Source: Streptomyces sp. HNM0575 (lineage in GTDB: Bacteria > Actinomycetota > Actinomycetes > Streptomycetales > Streptomycetaceae). Taken from it: a stretch of 64,000 bases of DNA. Shown in pieces: positions 27,811 to 37,056 of this stretch. Position 1 is the first letter of the stretch; each line of letters begins with the position of its first letter. Made by a program: the position numbers and the translations under genes. Location: positions 402,610 to 466,609 of the forward strand of contig NZ_JAASAG010000005.1 of the NCBI RefSeq assembly GCF_012726265.1, given 5' to 3'. The notes beneath the pieces are model-generated. The model was not told the origin of the DNA and did no database searches. It saw only the letters and a list, made by a program, of their open reading frames with translations.

Positions 27811-28754
27811 TGAAGACCGCCGGAACTTTGCCGGAGGAGCCGGAGACGACGGAGCCCGAGACGGTGGGCAGGGCGCTCACCGGGGACCCGCTGCGCGGCA
27901 CCGCCGACAAGGAGAGCACCCGGGGCAGCGAGGGGAAGACCCTCAACGTCTTCTCGCACGGGATGCTCGTCCTGTGGGCCGTGATGGTGGTGATGCCGCT
28001 GCTCTGGGCGGTCATGACCTCCTTCAAGGACGACAAGAGCATCTTCACCTCGCCGTGGTCGCCGCCGACTTCGCTCGACTTCGGCAACTGGTCGCGCGCC
28101 TGGGGCCAGGCGCACATGAGCGAGTACTTCCTCAACACGCTGGTGGTGGTGGGCGGTTCACTGCTGGGCACGATGCTTCTCGGCAGCATGGTGGCGTACG
28201 TGCTGGCCAGGTTCGACTTTCCCGGGAACCGCTTCCTCTACTTCCTGTTCATCGGCGGGATGAGCTTCCCGATCATCCTGGCCCTGGTGCCGCTGTTCTA
28301 CGTGATGAGCAACACCGGGCTGCTGAACACCCGGCACGGACTGATCCTGGCGTACATCGCCTACTCGCTGCCGTTCACGACCTTCTTCCTGACCTCGTTC
28401 TTCCGCTCCCTGCCGACCTCGGTGGCGGAGGCGGCGCTCATCGACGGGGCCTCGCACACCCGGACGTTCTTCCAGGTGATGCTGCCGATGGCGAAGCCCG
28501 GCCTGATCAGCGTGGGCATCTTCAACTTCCTCGGGCAGTGGAACCAGTACATGCTGCCCACGGTGCTCAACACCGACCCGGACCGGCGGGTGCTCACCCA
28601 GGGCCTGGTCGAACTGGCCGCCAGCCAGGGCTACAAGGGCGACTGGTCGGGCCTGTTCGCCGGTCTGGTGATGGCGATGCTGCCGGTGCTCGCCGCGTAC
28701 ATCATCTTCCAGCGGCAGGTCGTGGCGGGTCTGACCGCGGGCGCGCTGAAGTAA
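27810..28754 (+). CDS. ngcG: sugar ABC transporter permease NgcG
   Basis: 314 residues. A 45-residue hydrophilic N-terminus precedes six membrane helices, and the EAA loop reads EAALIDGASHTRTFFQVMLPMAKPG. It overlaps ngcF by one base. The operon ends here; no ATP-binding gene follows, so energy must come from an ATPase encoded elsewhere (MsiK in Streptomyces). About 195 bp separate it from the ROK regulator, including a TTGACG promoter-like hexamer near 28815. Confidence 0.9.
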   Translation: MKTAGTLPEEPETTEPETVGRALTGDPLRGTADKESTRGSEGKTLNVFSHGMLVLWAVMVVMPLLWAVMTSFKDDKSIFTSPWSPPTSLDFGNWSRAWGQAHMSEYFLNTLVVVGGSLLGTMLLGSMVAYVLARFDFPGNRFLYFLFIGGMSFPIILALVPLFYVMSNTGLLNTRHGLILAYIAYSLPFTTFFLTSFFRSLPTSVAEAALIDGASHTRTFFQVMLPMAKPGLISVGIFNFLGQWNQYMLPTVLNTDPDRRVLTQGLVELAASQGYKGDWSGLFAGLVMAMLPVLAAYIIFQRQVVAGLTAGALK

Positions 28755-28948
28755 GGACTCGGCCCGCTCACCCTCCGTGGAAACTCCCGCGGGCAGGCGC
28801 CCACTGCGTTCAAGGTCTTGACGAATGAGAACCGCTCGGGCTCTGCTTGGAGTTCAGGTGTTGGAGACATGCCGTTTCCCGGATACGCGGTGCGGCGGAC
28901 GGTCCGACGGTCGCGCCGCGTCACGCGCCGGCGGCAGTCGAGGCGGGA

Positions 28949-30235
28949 GTGGATTCAGTGGTGGAGACTCCGGGGTCGCAGTCCTCGCTGCACCGGGCGA
29001 ACCTTGAACGGGTCGTGCGGGCGGTACGCATGGCGGGGTCGCTCACCCAGGCCGAGATCGCCCGCACCACGGGTCTTTCCGCGGCGACCGTCTCCAACAT
29101 CGTCCGCGAGCTGAAGGAGAGCGGGACCGTGCAGGTCACGCCCACCTCGGCGGGCGGGCGCCGGGCGCGCGCGGTGTCGCTGAGCGGCGACGCGGGAGCC
29201 GTCGTCGGCGTGGACTTCGGGCACTCGCACCTGCGCGTCGCCGTCGGGAACCTGGCGCACCAGGTGCTCGCCGAGGAGGCCGAGCCGATCGACGTCGACG
29301 CCTCGGCGGCGGAGGGCTTCGACCGGGCCGAGCAGCTGGTGCACCGGCTCATCGCCACCACCGGCATCGCCCGCGAGAAGCTGATCGGTGTCGGCCTCGG
29401 CGTACCGGGCCCGATAGACGTCGTCACCGGTGAGCTGGGCTCGACGTCCATCCTGCCGGGCTGGAGCGGCACACACCCCCGCGAGGAGCTGGCTGCCCGG
29501 CTGGGCGTCCCGGTGTACGTGGACAACGACGCCAACCTCGGGGCCCTCGGCGAGCAGGTGTGGGGCAACGGGCGGGGCGCCGCCGACCTGGCGTACATCA
29601 AGGTCGCCAGCGGCGTCGGCGCGGGCCTCGTCATCAACGGGCAGATCTACCGCGGCCCGGGTGGCACCGCCGGCGAGATAGGGCACATCACCCTCGACGA
29701 GTCGGGCCCGGTCTGCCGCTGCGGCAACCGCGGCTGCCTTGAAACCTTCACCGCGGCCCGCTACGTACTGCCACTGCTGCACTCCAGCCACGGCACGGGG
29801 CTGACGATGGCGCGCGTCGTGCAGCTCGCGCGCGAGGGCGACCCCGGGTGCCGGCGGGTCGTCGGCGACCTGGGCCGGCACATCGGCAGCGGCGTCGCCA
29901 ACCTGTGCAACCTGCTCAACCCCAGCCGGGTCGTGCTCGGCGGCGACCTCGCGGAGGCCGGCGACGTGGTGCTCGGGCCCGTACGGGACTCGGTGGCCCG
30001 TTACGCGATCCCCAGCGCCGCACGGCAGTTGACGATCGTGCCGGGCACTCTCGGGGGTCGGGCCGAGGTGCTGGGGGCGCTGGCGCTGGTGCTCAGCGAG
30101 ATGGGCGACGCGACGCTGCTGGACTCGTCCGCGGGGCCGCACGCGCACGCCACCGGATCACGGAGCGGCGGCGAGACGGGGACCGTGGACGGCGAACGCA
30201 GGGCGCCCGTCGGGGCCGTCGCGGCCTCGTTCTGA
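28949..30235 (+). CDS. ROK-family transcriptional regulator (Rok7B7-like)
   Basis: 428 residues. A MarR-like HTH at about 20-75 (GSLTQAEIARTTGLSAATVSNIVRELKESG) is followed by a ROK sugar-kinase-like domain with VVGVDFGHSHLRVAVG, the glucose-binding block GGTAGEIGHITLDESG, and the zinc-binding CRCGNRGCLE. It lies between ngcEFG and xylFGH. In S. coelicolor the protein in this position, Rok7B7 (SCO6008), controls xylose uptake and affects carbon catabolite repression; I infer orthology from position and domains. GTG 28949 is chosen with GAGG five bases upstream; GTG 28961 is also possible. The C-terminal 45 residues are low-complexity. Confidence 0.88.
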   Translation: MDSVVETPGSQSSLHRANLERVVRAVRMAGSLTQAEIARTTGLSAATVSNIVRELKESGTVQVTPTSAGGRRARAVSLSGDAGAVVGVDFGHSHLRVAVGNLAHQVLAEEAEPIDVDASAAEGFDRAEQLVHRLIATTGIAREKLIGVGLGVPGPIDVVTGELGSTSILPGWSGTHPREELAARLGVPVYVDNDANLGALGEQVWGNGRGAADLAYIKVASGVGAGLVINGQIYRGPGGTAGEIGHITLDESGPVCRCGNRGCLETFTAARYVLPLLHSSHGTGLTMARVVQLAREGDPGCRRVVGDLGRHIGSGVANLCNLLNPSRVVLGGDLAEAGDVVLGPVRDSVARYAIPSAARQLTIVPGTLGGRAEVLGALALVLSEMGDATLLDSSAGPHAHATGSRSGGETGTVDGERRAPVGAVAASF

Positions 30236-30642
30236 CGAACGCCCGAGCCCGGAGTCCGGCGTACGAGTCGTATGGAACGCACCCGGAGAGACCGAGAAAC
30301 GGACCCGGGGAATCCGCCTTCCGGGAACCGGATTCGGAGGACCAGAATCCGAGATCCCGAGTCCGGGAACGCGGAATCGCCGGACACTGGCGGGAACGAC
30401 AGCGGGAACGAACAACGCAGCAGGCGAGCGGAAAGCAGCGACGGATCCGGGCAGATGACGATTTCGCTTCCGCTCCGAATCCGTTCAAGTACGCAACGTG
30501 GCGCTTTGGGTTCACGCAGATAACGGATGGCATCGTTGCCGTCTCGTTAATGATTTACTTCTTGACGGTTGCGTGACCTGGGAGTTGACTTCCGACCACC
30601 TCGGCCGCATACGACGCGGCCTCGTCAGGGAGGTTGGACCCC
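30236..30642. promoter_or_regulatory. 407-bp regulatory gap upstream of xylF
   Basis: The left half carries CCGGA/TCCGG-rich repeats and a dyad CGGATTC (30329-30335)/GAATCCG (30345-30351) that may act as terminator for the ROK gene. The right half, 30490-30600, is unusually AT-rich for this window and has TTGACGG near 30562 and TTGACTTCC near 30584, both promoter-like. No coding potential was convincing. A ROK binding site is expected here but I cannot define it. Confidence 0.5.
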
Positions 30643-31734
30643 ATGAACGCAAAGGTGCGTCGCGTCGTCATCGGTACGGCAGCAATATCGATGGCCGTTT
30701 CCCTCGCAGCCTGCGGCAAGGCCGGCGGCAGTGACGGGGGCAGCGGCGGCGACAACAAGACCATCGGTCTGCTGCTCCCGGAGAACAAGACCACCCGCTA
30801 CGAGACGTTCGACCGTCCGTACATGACCGACAAGATCAAGTCCCTCTGCAAGGACTGCAAGGTCAAGTACAACAACGCCAACCAGGATTCCGAGCTTCAG
30901 AAGAAGCAGTTCGACGCCCTCATCGCACAGGGCGTCAAGACGATCATTCTGGACGCCGTCGACGCCCAGGCCACCAAGTCGTGGGTGGACCGCGCGGCGA
31001 AGAAGGACGTCAAGGTCGTGGCGTACGACCGTCTCGCCGAGGGCGACATCTCCGCCTACATCTCCTACGACAACTACAAGATCGGCGAGCTCCAGGGGCA
31101 GGGCCTCGTCCAGGCGCTCGGCGACAAGGCCAAGGACAGCCGCGTCGTGATGATCAACGGCTCCCCGACGGACCCGAACGCGCCGCTGTTCAAGAAGGGC
31201 GCGCACAGCGTGCTCGACAAGAAGGTCAAGAAGGTCGTCTACGAGCAGGACATCCCGGACTGGTCGCCCGACGAGGCGAACAAGAAGATGGGCGCCGCGA
31301 TCACCAAGCTCGGCAAGGACGGCTTCGACGGCGTCTACGCCGCCAACGACGGCATGGCCGGCGGCGTCTCCACCGCCATGAAGAAGGGCGGCGTCAAGGA
31401 CGTCCCGCTCGGCGGTCAGGACGCCGAACTCGCCGGTCTCCAGCGGATCATCAAGGGCGACCAGACGCTCACCATCTACAAGGCGATCAAGCCGCAGGCG
31501 GAGACGACGGCCAAGATCGCCGTCAACCTGCTGAAGGGCAAGGACATCGGCTCGCTGGCACCGAAGAAGGTCGACAGCAAGAGCAAGAAGGGCGTCCCCG
31601 CCCAGCTGTACGACGCCAAGATCGTGACCAAGGACAACATCAAGGACACGATCCTCAAGGACAAGGTCTACAAGGCCGGCCAGATCTGCACGCCGCAGTT
31701 CGCCAAGGCCTGCAAGGCAGCCGGTCTGAAGTGA
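30643..31734 (+). CDS. xylF: xylose ABC transporter substrate-binding lipoprotein XylF
   Basis: 363 residues. The signal peptide ends in the lipobox SLAACGK, so the protein is lipidated and held outside the membrane. The mature chain is a ribose/xylose-type periplasmic-binding-protein fold (Peripla_BP_4): KTIGLLLPENKTTRYETFDRP, then the sugar-contact DGVYAANDGMAGGVSTAM region. It is followed by an ATPase and a permease in xylFGH order. ATG 30643 is chosen because GGGAGG lies ten bases upstream. Two hairpins separate it from xylG, which would favour a higher level of the binding protein. Confidence 0.9.
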   Translation: MNAKVRRVVIGTAAISMAVSLAACGKAGGSDGGSGGDNKTIGLLLPENKTTRYETFDRPYMTDKIKSLCKDCKVKYNNANQDSELQKKQFDALIAQGVKTIILDAVDAQATKSWVDRAAKKDVKVVAYDRLAEGDISAYISYDNYKIGELQGQGLVQALGDKAKDSRVVMINGSPTDPNAPLFKKGAHSVLDKKVKKVVYEQDIPDWSPDEANKKMGAAITKLGKDGFDGVYAANDGMAGGVSTAMKKGGVKDVPLGGQDAELAGLQRIIKGDQTLTIYKAIKPQAETTAKIAVNLLKGKDIGSLAPKKVDSKSKKGVPAQLYDAKIVTKDNIKDTILKDKVYKAGQICTPQFAKACKAAGLK

Positions 31735-31739
31735 GCGCC

Positions 31740-31810
31740 GGGAGGCCGCACTTGCTGTACGCGGCGCGTGTCCCGCTCGCGGCACACGCCCCGCTCTCCC
31801 GCGGCCTCCC
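31740..31810 (+). promoter_or_regulatory. long-range inverted repeat between xylF and xylG
   Basis: GGGAGGCCGC (31740-31749) pairs perfectly with GCGGCCTCCC (31801-31810), enclosing a smaller dyad (GCGTGT/ACACGC). It starts five bases after the xylF stop and probably stabilises or partly terminates the xylF message. Confidence 0.55.
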
Positions 31811-31841
31811 ACGCCTGAACCCCCCTGAACGAACGCAGGGA

Positions 31842-31866
31842 CCGCCCCCGCCACGAGCGGGGGCGG
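31842..31866 (+). terminator. intercistronic hairpin between xylF and xylG
   Basis: CCGCCCCCGC (31842-31851) and GCGGGGGCGG (31857-31866) pair perfectly with a five-base loop, 30 bp before the xylG start. It is likely an attenuator that lowers xylGH relative to xylF. Confidence 0.65.
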
Positions 31867-31896
31867 CTCCTGAGCCCGAAGATCGGAGTTTTCCCA

Positions 31897-32679
31897 GTGG
31901 AGAACGGAACCGTGCTGGCGCTGCGCGGGATCTCCAAGCGGTTCGGTGCCGTACAGGCACTCACCGACGTTGATCTGGAAGTACGGCGCGGCGAGGTGAT
32001 CGCCCTCGTCGGCGACAACGGCGCCGGCAAGTCGACGCTCGTCAAGACAGTCGCGGGCGTCCACCCCATCGACGAGGGCGCCATCGAATGGGAGGGCCGG
32101 CCGGTCACCGTAAACCGGCCCCACGACGCCCAGGACCTCGGAATCGCCACCGTCTACCAGGACTTGGCGCTCTGCGACAACCTCGACGTCGTCGCCAACC
32201 TCTTCCTCGGGAACGAGTCGCGCCACGCTGCCGTGCTCGACGAGATCGCGATGGAGAAGCGCGCGATGGAGCTGCTGGACACGCTCTCCATCCGCATCCC
32301 CAGCGTCCGCATCCCCGTCGCCTCGCTCTCCGGCGGTCAGCGGCAGGTCGTCGCCATCGCCCGCGCCCTCATCGGCGACCCGAAGGTGGTCATCCTCGAC
32401 GAGCCGACCGCCGCTCTCGGCGTCGAGCAGACGGCACAGGTCCTCGACCTGGTGGAGCGGCTGCGCGAACGCGGCCTGGCCGTCATCCTCATCAGTCACA
32501 ACATGGCCGACGTGCAGGCGGTCGCCGACCGCGTCGCGGTGCTGCGCCTCGGCCGCAACAACGGCGTCTTCGACGTGGCCACCACCTCCCACGAGGAGGT
32601 CATCGCCGCGATCACCGGCGCCTCCGACAACGCGGTCACCCGCCGCCAGGCCCGTACGGACAAGGAGGCGGCGCAGTGA
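31897..32679 (+). CDS. xylG: xylose ABC transporter ATP-binding protein XylG
   Basis: 260 residues, a single nucleotide-binding domain (E. coli XylG has two). Walker A is GDNGAGKSTL, the signature is SLSGGQRQVVAIARAL, Walker B is VVILDEPTAALG and the switch His is in LISHNMADV. It energises sugar import with XylH at the inner face of the membrane. The GTG start at 31897 lacks a perfect SD but has CGGAG about 14 bases upstream. It overlaps xylH by four bases (GTGA). Confidence 0.92.
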   Translation: MENGTVLALRGISKRFGAVQALTDVDLEVRRGEVIALVGDNGAGKSTLVKTVAGVHPIDEGAIEWEGRPVTVNRPHDAQDLGIATVYQDLALCDNLDVVANLFLGNESRHAAVLDEIAMEKRAMELLDTLSIRIPSVRIPVASLSGGQRQVVAIARALIGDPKVVILDEPTAALGVEQTAQVLDLVERLRERGLAVILISHNMADVQAVADRVAVLRLGRNNGVFDVATTSHEEVIAAITGASDNAVTRRQARTDKEAAQ

Positions 32680-33983
32680 GCGACACCGTCGACAAGGAGC
32701 ACGGCACCGGGGCCGCCGTGCAGGACGCGGCAACGGGCGACGGCGACGCGGGCGGCGGCGCGGACCGCGTGGTCGACCCGCGGCTGCTCGTGCGCGAACA
32801 GGGCTTCGCGGGCTATCTCACGGAGTTCAAGCGCAAGGTGCGCGGCGGTGAACTCGGTTCGCTGCCCGTCATCCTCGGCCTGATCATCATCGCCGTCATC
32901 TTCCAGTCGCTGAACGAAAGCTTCCTCTCCGCGGGCAGCGTCAGCGACATCGGCGTCTACATCGCCGGTACGGGCATCATGGCCACCGGCATCGTCTTCG
33001 TGCTGCTGCTGGGCGAGATCGACCTGTCGGTCGGCTCCGTGGCCGGTGTGGGCGCCGCCGTGTGGGCGGTGCTCAGCGTCACCCACCACGTCAACGACTG
33101 GCTGGCGGTGCTGATCGCCATCCTCTCCGGACTGGTCATCGGTTCGCTGCACGGCTTCTTCTTCGCGAAGGTCGGCGTGCCCGCGTTCGTCGTCACGCTG
33201 GCCGGATTCCTCGGGTGGAGCGGTCTCCAGATCTGGCTGATGGGCCAGGAAGGCAGCATCAACACCCCCGACAGCAGCGTCGTCGAGGACCTGACCGGCT
33301 ACTACTTCGAGGACATCTCCGCCGCGTACGGCCTCGCTCTGGTCTCCGTGCTCGCCTACGCGGCGGCCCTCCTGGTCGACGCCAAGCGACGCCGGGCGGC
33401 CCGGCTGCCGTCGCGGCCGGTGAGCGAGATCGTGGTGCGCACCGTGGTGATGGCGGTGGTCGCCTTCGTCGCGGCGTACGTGCTCAACCAGTCGCGCGGG
33501 CTGCCGCTCGCGCTGGTGCTGTTCCTCGCGGTGCTCGTCATCGCCGACTTCGCGGTGCGCCGTACGACGTACGGCAGGCAGATCTTCGCGGTCGGCGGCA
33601 ACGCGGAGGCCGCGCGGCGGGCCGGCATCAACGTCGAGTGGGTCCGCATCACGGTCTTCGGCATCGCCGGCATGCTCGCCGCCTTCGGCGGGCTGTTCAT
33701 CGCGAGCCTGTCCGGCGGCGCCACCAAGAGCCTCGGCGCGGGCAACACCCTGATGAACGTCATCGCCGCGGCCGTCATCGGCGGCACCAGCCTCTTCGGC
33801 GGACGCGGCAAGATCTGGTCCGCGCTGCTGGGCATCCTCGTCATCCAGTCCATCCAGCAGGGCCTGAACCTGCTGGGCATGGCGAGCGAGATCCAGTACA
33901 TGATCACGGGGGCCGTGCTGCTGGCCGCGGTGGTCATCGACTCGGTGTCGCGGCGTACGCAGAAGACGGCGGGCCGCACGTAG
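32676..33983 (+). CDS. xylH: xylose ABC transporter permease XylH
   Basis: 435 residues with about ten to twelve hydrophobic segments and the BPD_transp_2 fold of ribose/xylose permeases, including GEIDLSVGSVAGVGAAVWAV and the loop GGNAEAARRAGINVEWV. The 50-residue N-terminus is hydrophilic. GTG 32676 overlaps the xylG stop and has AAGGAGG about nine bases upstream. It forms the channel of the XylFGH importer. Confidence 0.9.
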   Translation: MSDTVDKEHGTGAAVQDAATGDGDAGGGADRVVDPRLLVREQGFAGYLTEFKRKVRGGELGSLPVILGLIIIAVIFQSLNESFLSAGSVSDIGVYIAGTGIMATGIVFVLLLGEIDLSVGSVAGVGAAVWAVLSVTHHVNDWLAVLIAILSGLVIGSLHGFFFAKVGVPAFVVTLAGFLGWSGLQIWLMGQEGSINTPDSSVVEDLTGYYFEDISAAYGLALVSVLAYAAALLVDAKRRRAARLPSRPVSEIVVRTVVMAVVAFVAAYVLNQSRGLPLALVLFLAVLVIADFAVRRTTYGRQIFAVGGNAEAARRAGINVEWVRITVFGIAGMLAAFGGLFIASLSGGATKSLGAGNTLMNVIAAAVIGGTSLFGGRGKIWSALLGILVIQSIQQGLNLLGMASEIQYMITGAVLLAAVVIDSVSRRTQKTAGRT

Positions 33984-34057
33984 CGGCAGCCGCAGCGGCG
34001 ATCCCTTCCGGCCGCCGTCTGCCGCGCGGGTGCGGTGGGCGGCGGCGGGGGCGGGCC

Positions 34058-34164
34058 GGGTTCGTCCCGGCTGTCCGGTTCACAGGGTTGGCCGGTCGCC
34101 GGGTTCGTCCCGGCCGTCCGGTTCACAGGGTTGGCCGGTCGCCGGGTTCGTCCCCGGCCGTCCG
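34058..34164. repeat. 43-bp tandem repeat, 2.5 copies
   Basis: Copies at 34058-34100 and 34101-34143 differ at a single base, and a truncated third copy runs to 34164. They lie early in the 880-bp gap (33984-34863) between xylH and dxs. The rest of the gap is GC-rich, with a perfect 14-bp dyad at 34278-34291, and a likely dxs promoter near the right end (TAGACT at 34812-34817). I see no supported gene in the gap. Confidence 0.88.
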
Positions 34165-34863
34165 TCCGCAGCTCGTCCGGTCCGTGCGGCTACGTCCGCC
34201 GGCCACCACCATCCAGGGCCTGCCCGCCCTGGAACCGCCCCACCTGGGCCCGGGGCGGTCGGGCCTCCACGGGGTACGCCCCCGCGGGGGCCCGCGGCAT
34301 GCGCGAAGCGGCGCTCGTGCGCAGGCCCGGCGCGGCCGGTCGCAGCGCCCGGCTCGCTCGGCGCCCGGGAGCAGGATGCCGGGCGTACGGACCGAGCCCA
34401 CGCTCGGGTCGTCCCGTGCCGACGCCAAATCCAGGTATGCGCAACGGACTTGGGGCCGGACCGGGCTTCGGTCCCGGAGCGGCCCCGAAGCAGCGGCCGG
34501 AACCGTGCCCGGAGTCGCGCCCGGAACCGTTCCCCGAGCCTCGCCGTCTCCGAGGGCGGGGAAGCCCGTACGGACCGGTCGGAGACGGCCCCTGACGGAC
34601 CCGCGCGACGGGACCGGCCCGCCGAGGCCGAGCCGCCGCGCCGGGTGGTGCGCAGCCGCCGCGTGCTTCCCGTTCCCCGGATCGGGGGTCTGCCGCACGG
34701 TGTGCCTTGCTTGCCTTCGGCCCTGCAAGTGAGCCTCATGGCGCGGTGGCCACCGGCCGGACGGGTGATCGATCTCGCACCGCCAGGCCACCCCCTTCGC
34801 AGTAGGAACATTAGACTCGACGGATCGGCACAGCTCGCTCACGCTCGAAAGCAAGGAGGCACC

Positions 34864-36858
34864 GTGGATAAGGGGCCGCGCTCAGCGCGTCATCCCGGGT
34901 CGGGGGCGGTGGAGTTCCCCAAGGCGCAGCGCCGGGGAAGGTGGGATCTGCTGACCCGAGTCGAGGGACCGCGCGACCTCGACGAGCTTTCACCGGAGCA
35001 GTTGGAGCAGCTGGCCGGGGAGGTCCGGTCGTTCCTCGTCGACTCCGTCTCCAAGACCGGGGGACACCTCGGCCCGAATCTGGGTGTGGTGGAGCTGACC
35101 ATCGCCCTCCACCGGGTGTTCGACTCCCCGAAGGACCGGATCCTCTTCGACACCGGGCACCAGTGCTACGTGCACAAGCTGCTGACCGGCCGCCAGGACT
35201 TCACCAGGCTGAAGAGCAAGGGCGGGCTGTCGGGCTACCCCGCGCGAGCCGAGTCCGAGCACGACGTCATCGAGAACAGCCACGCCTCCACCGTGCTGGG
35301 CTGGGCCGACGGCCTCGCGAAGGCCAACGAGCTGCGCCACAGGGACGATCACGTGGTGGCCGTCATCGGTGACGGCGCCCTGACCGGCGGCATGGCGTGG
35401 GAGGCGCTGAACAACATCGCCGCCGCCAAGGACCGTCCGCTCGTCATCGTCGTCAACGACAACGAGCGCAGCTACGCGCCGACCATCGGCGGCCTCGCCA
35501 ACCACCTAGCCACGCTGCGTACCACCGACGGCTACGAGCGCTTCCTCGCCCGCGGCAAGGAGGTGCTCAACCGCACTCCCGTCGTGGGCAAGCCGCTGTA
35601 CGAGACGCTGCACGGCGCCAAGAAGGGCCTGAAGGACTTCATCGCCCCGCAGGGCATGTTCGAGGACCTCGGCCTGAAGTACGTCGGCCCGATCGACGGA
35701 CACGACCTGGCCGCCGTCGAGTCCGCCCTCCAGCGCGCCAAGCGCTTCGGGGGCCCCGTGCTGGTGCACTGCCTCACCGAGAAGGGCCGGGGCTACCAGC
35801 CGGCGCTGGAGGACGAGGCGGACCAGTTCCACCAGGTCGGCGTCATCCACCCCGACACCGGTCTGCCCGTCAAGTCCGCCGGTGCCGACTGGACTTCGGT
35901 CTTCGGCGAGGAGATGGTCAAGCTCGGTCACGAGCGCGAGGACATCGTCGCCATCACCGCCGCGATGATGCGCCCGCTCGGACTGCACGCCTTCGCCGAG
36001 GAGTTCCCGGACCGCGTCTACGACGTGGGCATCGCCGAGCAGCACGCCGCGGTGTCGGCGGCGGGCCTGGCCACCGGCGGCCTGCACCCCGTCTTCGCCG
36101 TCTACGCGACGTTCCTCAACCGGGCCTTCGACCAGCTGCTGATGGACGTGGCGCTGCACAAGTGCGGCGTGACGTTCGTACTGGACCGGGCCGGCGTCAC
36201 CGGCTCCGACGGCCCCTCGCACAACGGCATGTGGGACATGTCCGTGCTCCAGTGCGTGCCCGGCCTTCGTCTGGCGGCGCCGCGCGACGCCGAGCAGGTG
36301 CGCGTCCAGCTGCGCGAGGCGGTCGAGGTGGACGACGCCCCCACCGTGGTGCGTTACTCCAAGGGCAAGGTGGGGCCCGCGGTCCCGGCCGTCGGCCGCG
36401 TCGGCAGGATGGACGTGCTGCGCAGGCCCGCGGACGCCCAGCGCCCCGACGTGCTGCTGGTGTCGGTGGGCGCGCTCGCCCCGATGTGCCTGGAGATCGC
36501 CGAACTCCTCGACAAGCAGGGCATCTCGACGACCGTCGTGGACCCGCGCTGGGTCAAGCCCGTCGACGAGGAGCTGGCGCCGCTGGCTGAGCAGCACCGC
36601 GTCGTGGTCACCGTCGAGGACAACGGCCGCTCCGGAGGCGTGGGTTCGGCGGTGGCGCAGTCGCTGCGGGACGCGAACGTCGACGTGCCGCTGCGTGACT
36701 TCGGCATCCCCGAGCGCTTCCTCGACCACGGCTCCCGCGCCGATGTGATGGCCGAGATCGGGCTCACCGCGCCGGACATCGCGCGCCAGGTGACGGGTCT
36801 CGTCGCGAAGCTGGACGGGCGTTACGAGACGCAGGCCGCGGAGGCGGCGCGCGACTGA
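34864..36858 (+). CDS. dxs: 1-deoxy-D-xylulose-5-phosphate synthase
   Basis: 664 residues. It makes DXP from pyruvate and glyceraldehyde 3-phosphate, the first step of the MEP isoprenoid pathway, using thiamine diphosphate. The ThDP motif is GDGALTGGMAWEALNN, the substrate His is in FDTGHQCYVHKLLTG, and the pyrimidine domain has VGIAEQHAAVSAAGLA and DRAGVTGSDGPSHNGMWD. GTG 34864 has AAGGAGG at ideal spacing, giving an N-terminal extension of about 28 residues before the usual LLTRVEGPRDLDEL start. A 17-bp hairpin follows. Placing dxs after xylose uptake is probably fortuitous. Confidence 0.95.
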   Translation: MDKGPRSARHPGSGAVEFPKAQRRGRWDLLTRVEGPRDLDELSPEQLEQLAGEVRSFLVDSVSKTGGHLGPNLGVVELTIALHRVFDSPKDRILFDTGHQCYVHKLLTGRQDFTRLKSKGGLSGYPARAESEHDVIENSHASTVLGWADGLAKANELRHRDDHVVAVIGDGALTGGMAWEALNNIAAAKDRPLVIVVNDNERSYAPTIGGLANHLATLRTTDGYERFLARGKEVLNRTPVVGKPLYETLHGAKKGLKDFIAPQGMFEDLGLKYVGPIDGHDLAAVESALQRAKRFGGPVLVHCLTEKGRGYQPALEDEADQFHQVGVIHPDTGLPVKSAGADWTSVFGEEMVKLGHEREDIVAITAAMMRPLGLHAFAEEFPDRVYDVGIAEQHAAVSAAGLATGGLHPVFAVYATFLNRAFDQLLMDVALHKCGVTFVLDRAGVTGSDGPSHNGMWDMSVLQCVPGLRLAAPRDAEQVRVQLREAVEVDDAPTVVRYSKGKVGPAVPAVGRVGRMDVLRRPADAQRPDVLLVSVGALAPMCLEIAELLDKQGISTTVVDPRWVKPVDEELAPLAEQHRVVVTVEDNGRSGGVGSAVAQSLRDANVDVPLRDFGIPERFLDHGSRADVMAEIGLTAPDIARQVTGLVAKLDGRYETQAAEAARD

Positions 36859-36974
36859 CCGGCCTCGCCGCGGCGGAGCTTTCCCGTAGGGGCTTACGCA
36901 CAGGAGGCCGGGCCCGGGCACGGTCAAGGCCAGGGCACGCAGGACGGGCCCAGGCAGTACAGGACAAGGCAGTA

Positions 36975-37018
36975 CAGGGCCGGGTCCGGAGTCAGCGAAG
37001 GCTCCGGACCCGGCCCTG
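36975..37018 (+). terminator. hairpin after dxs
   Basis: Arms 36975-36991 and 37002-37018 are perfectly complementary over 17 bp with a 10-base loop, about 115 bp past the dxs stop. Confidence 0.8.
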
Positions 37019-37056
37019 CCGCATGGTCCACCGCGCCTCCCGCTAGCTTGTGTGCC

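Noticed and set aside
34030..34863. In-frame upstream extension of dxs giving a 942-residue protein.
   Set aside because: The extension is translated 43-bp repeats and biased sequence; GTG 34864 has an ideal AAGGAGG and leaves a normal DXS.
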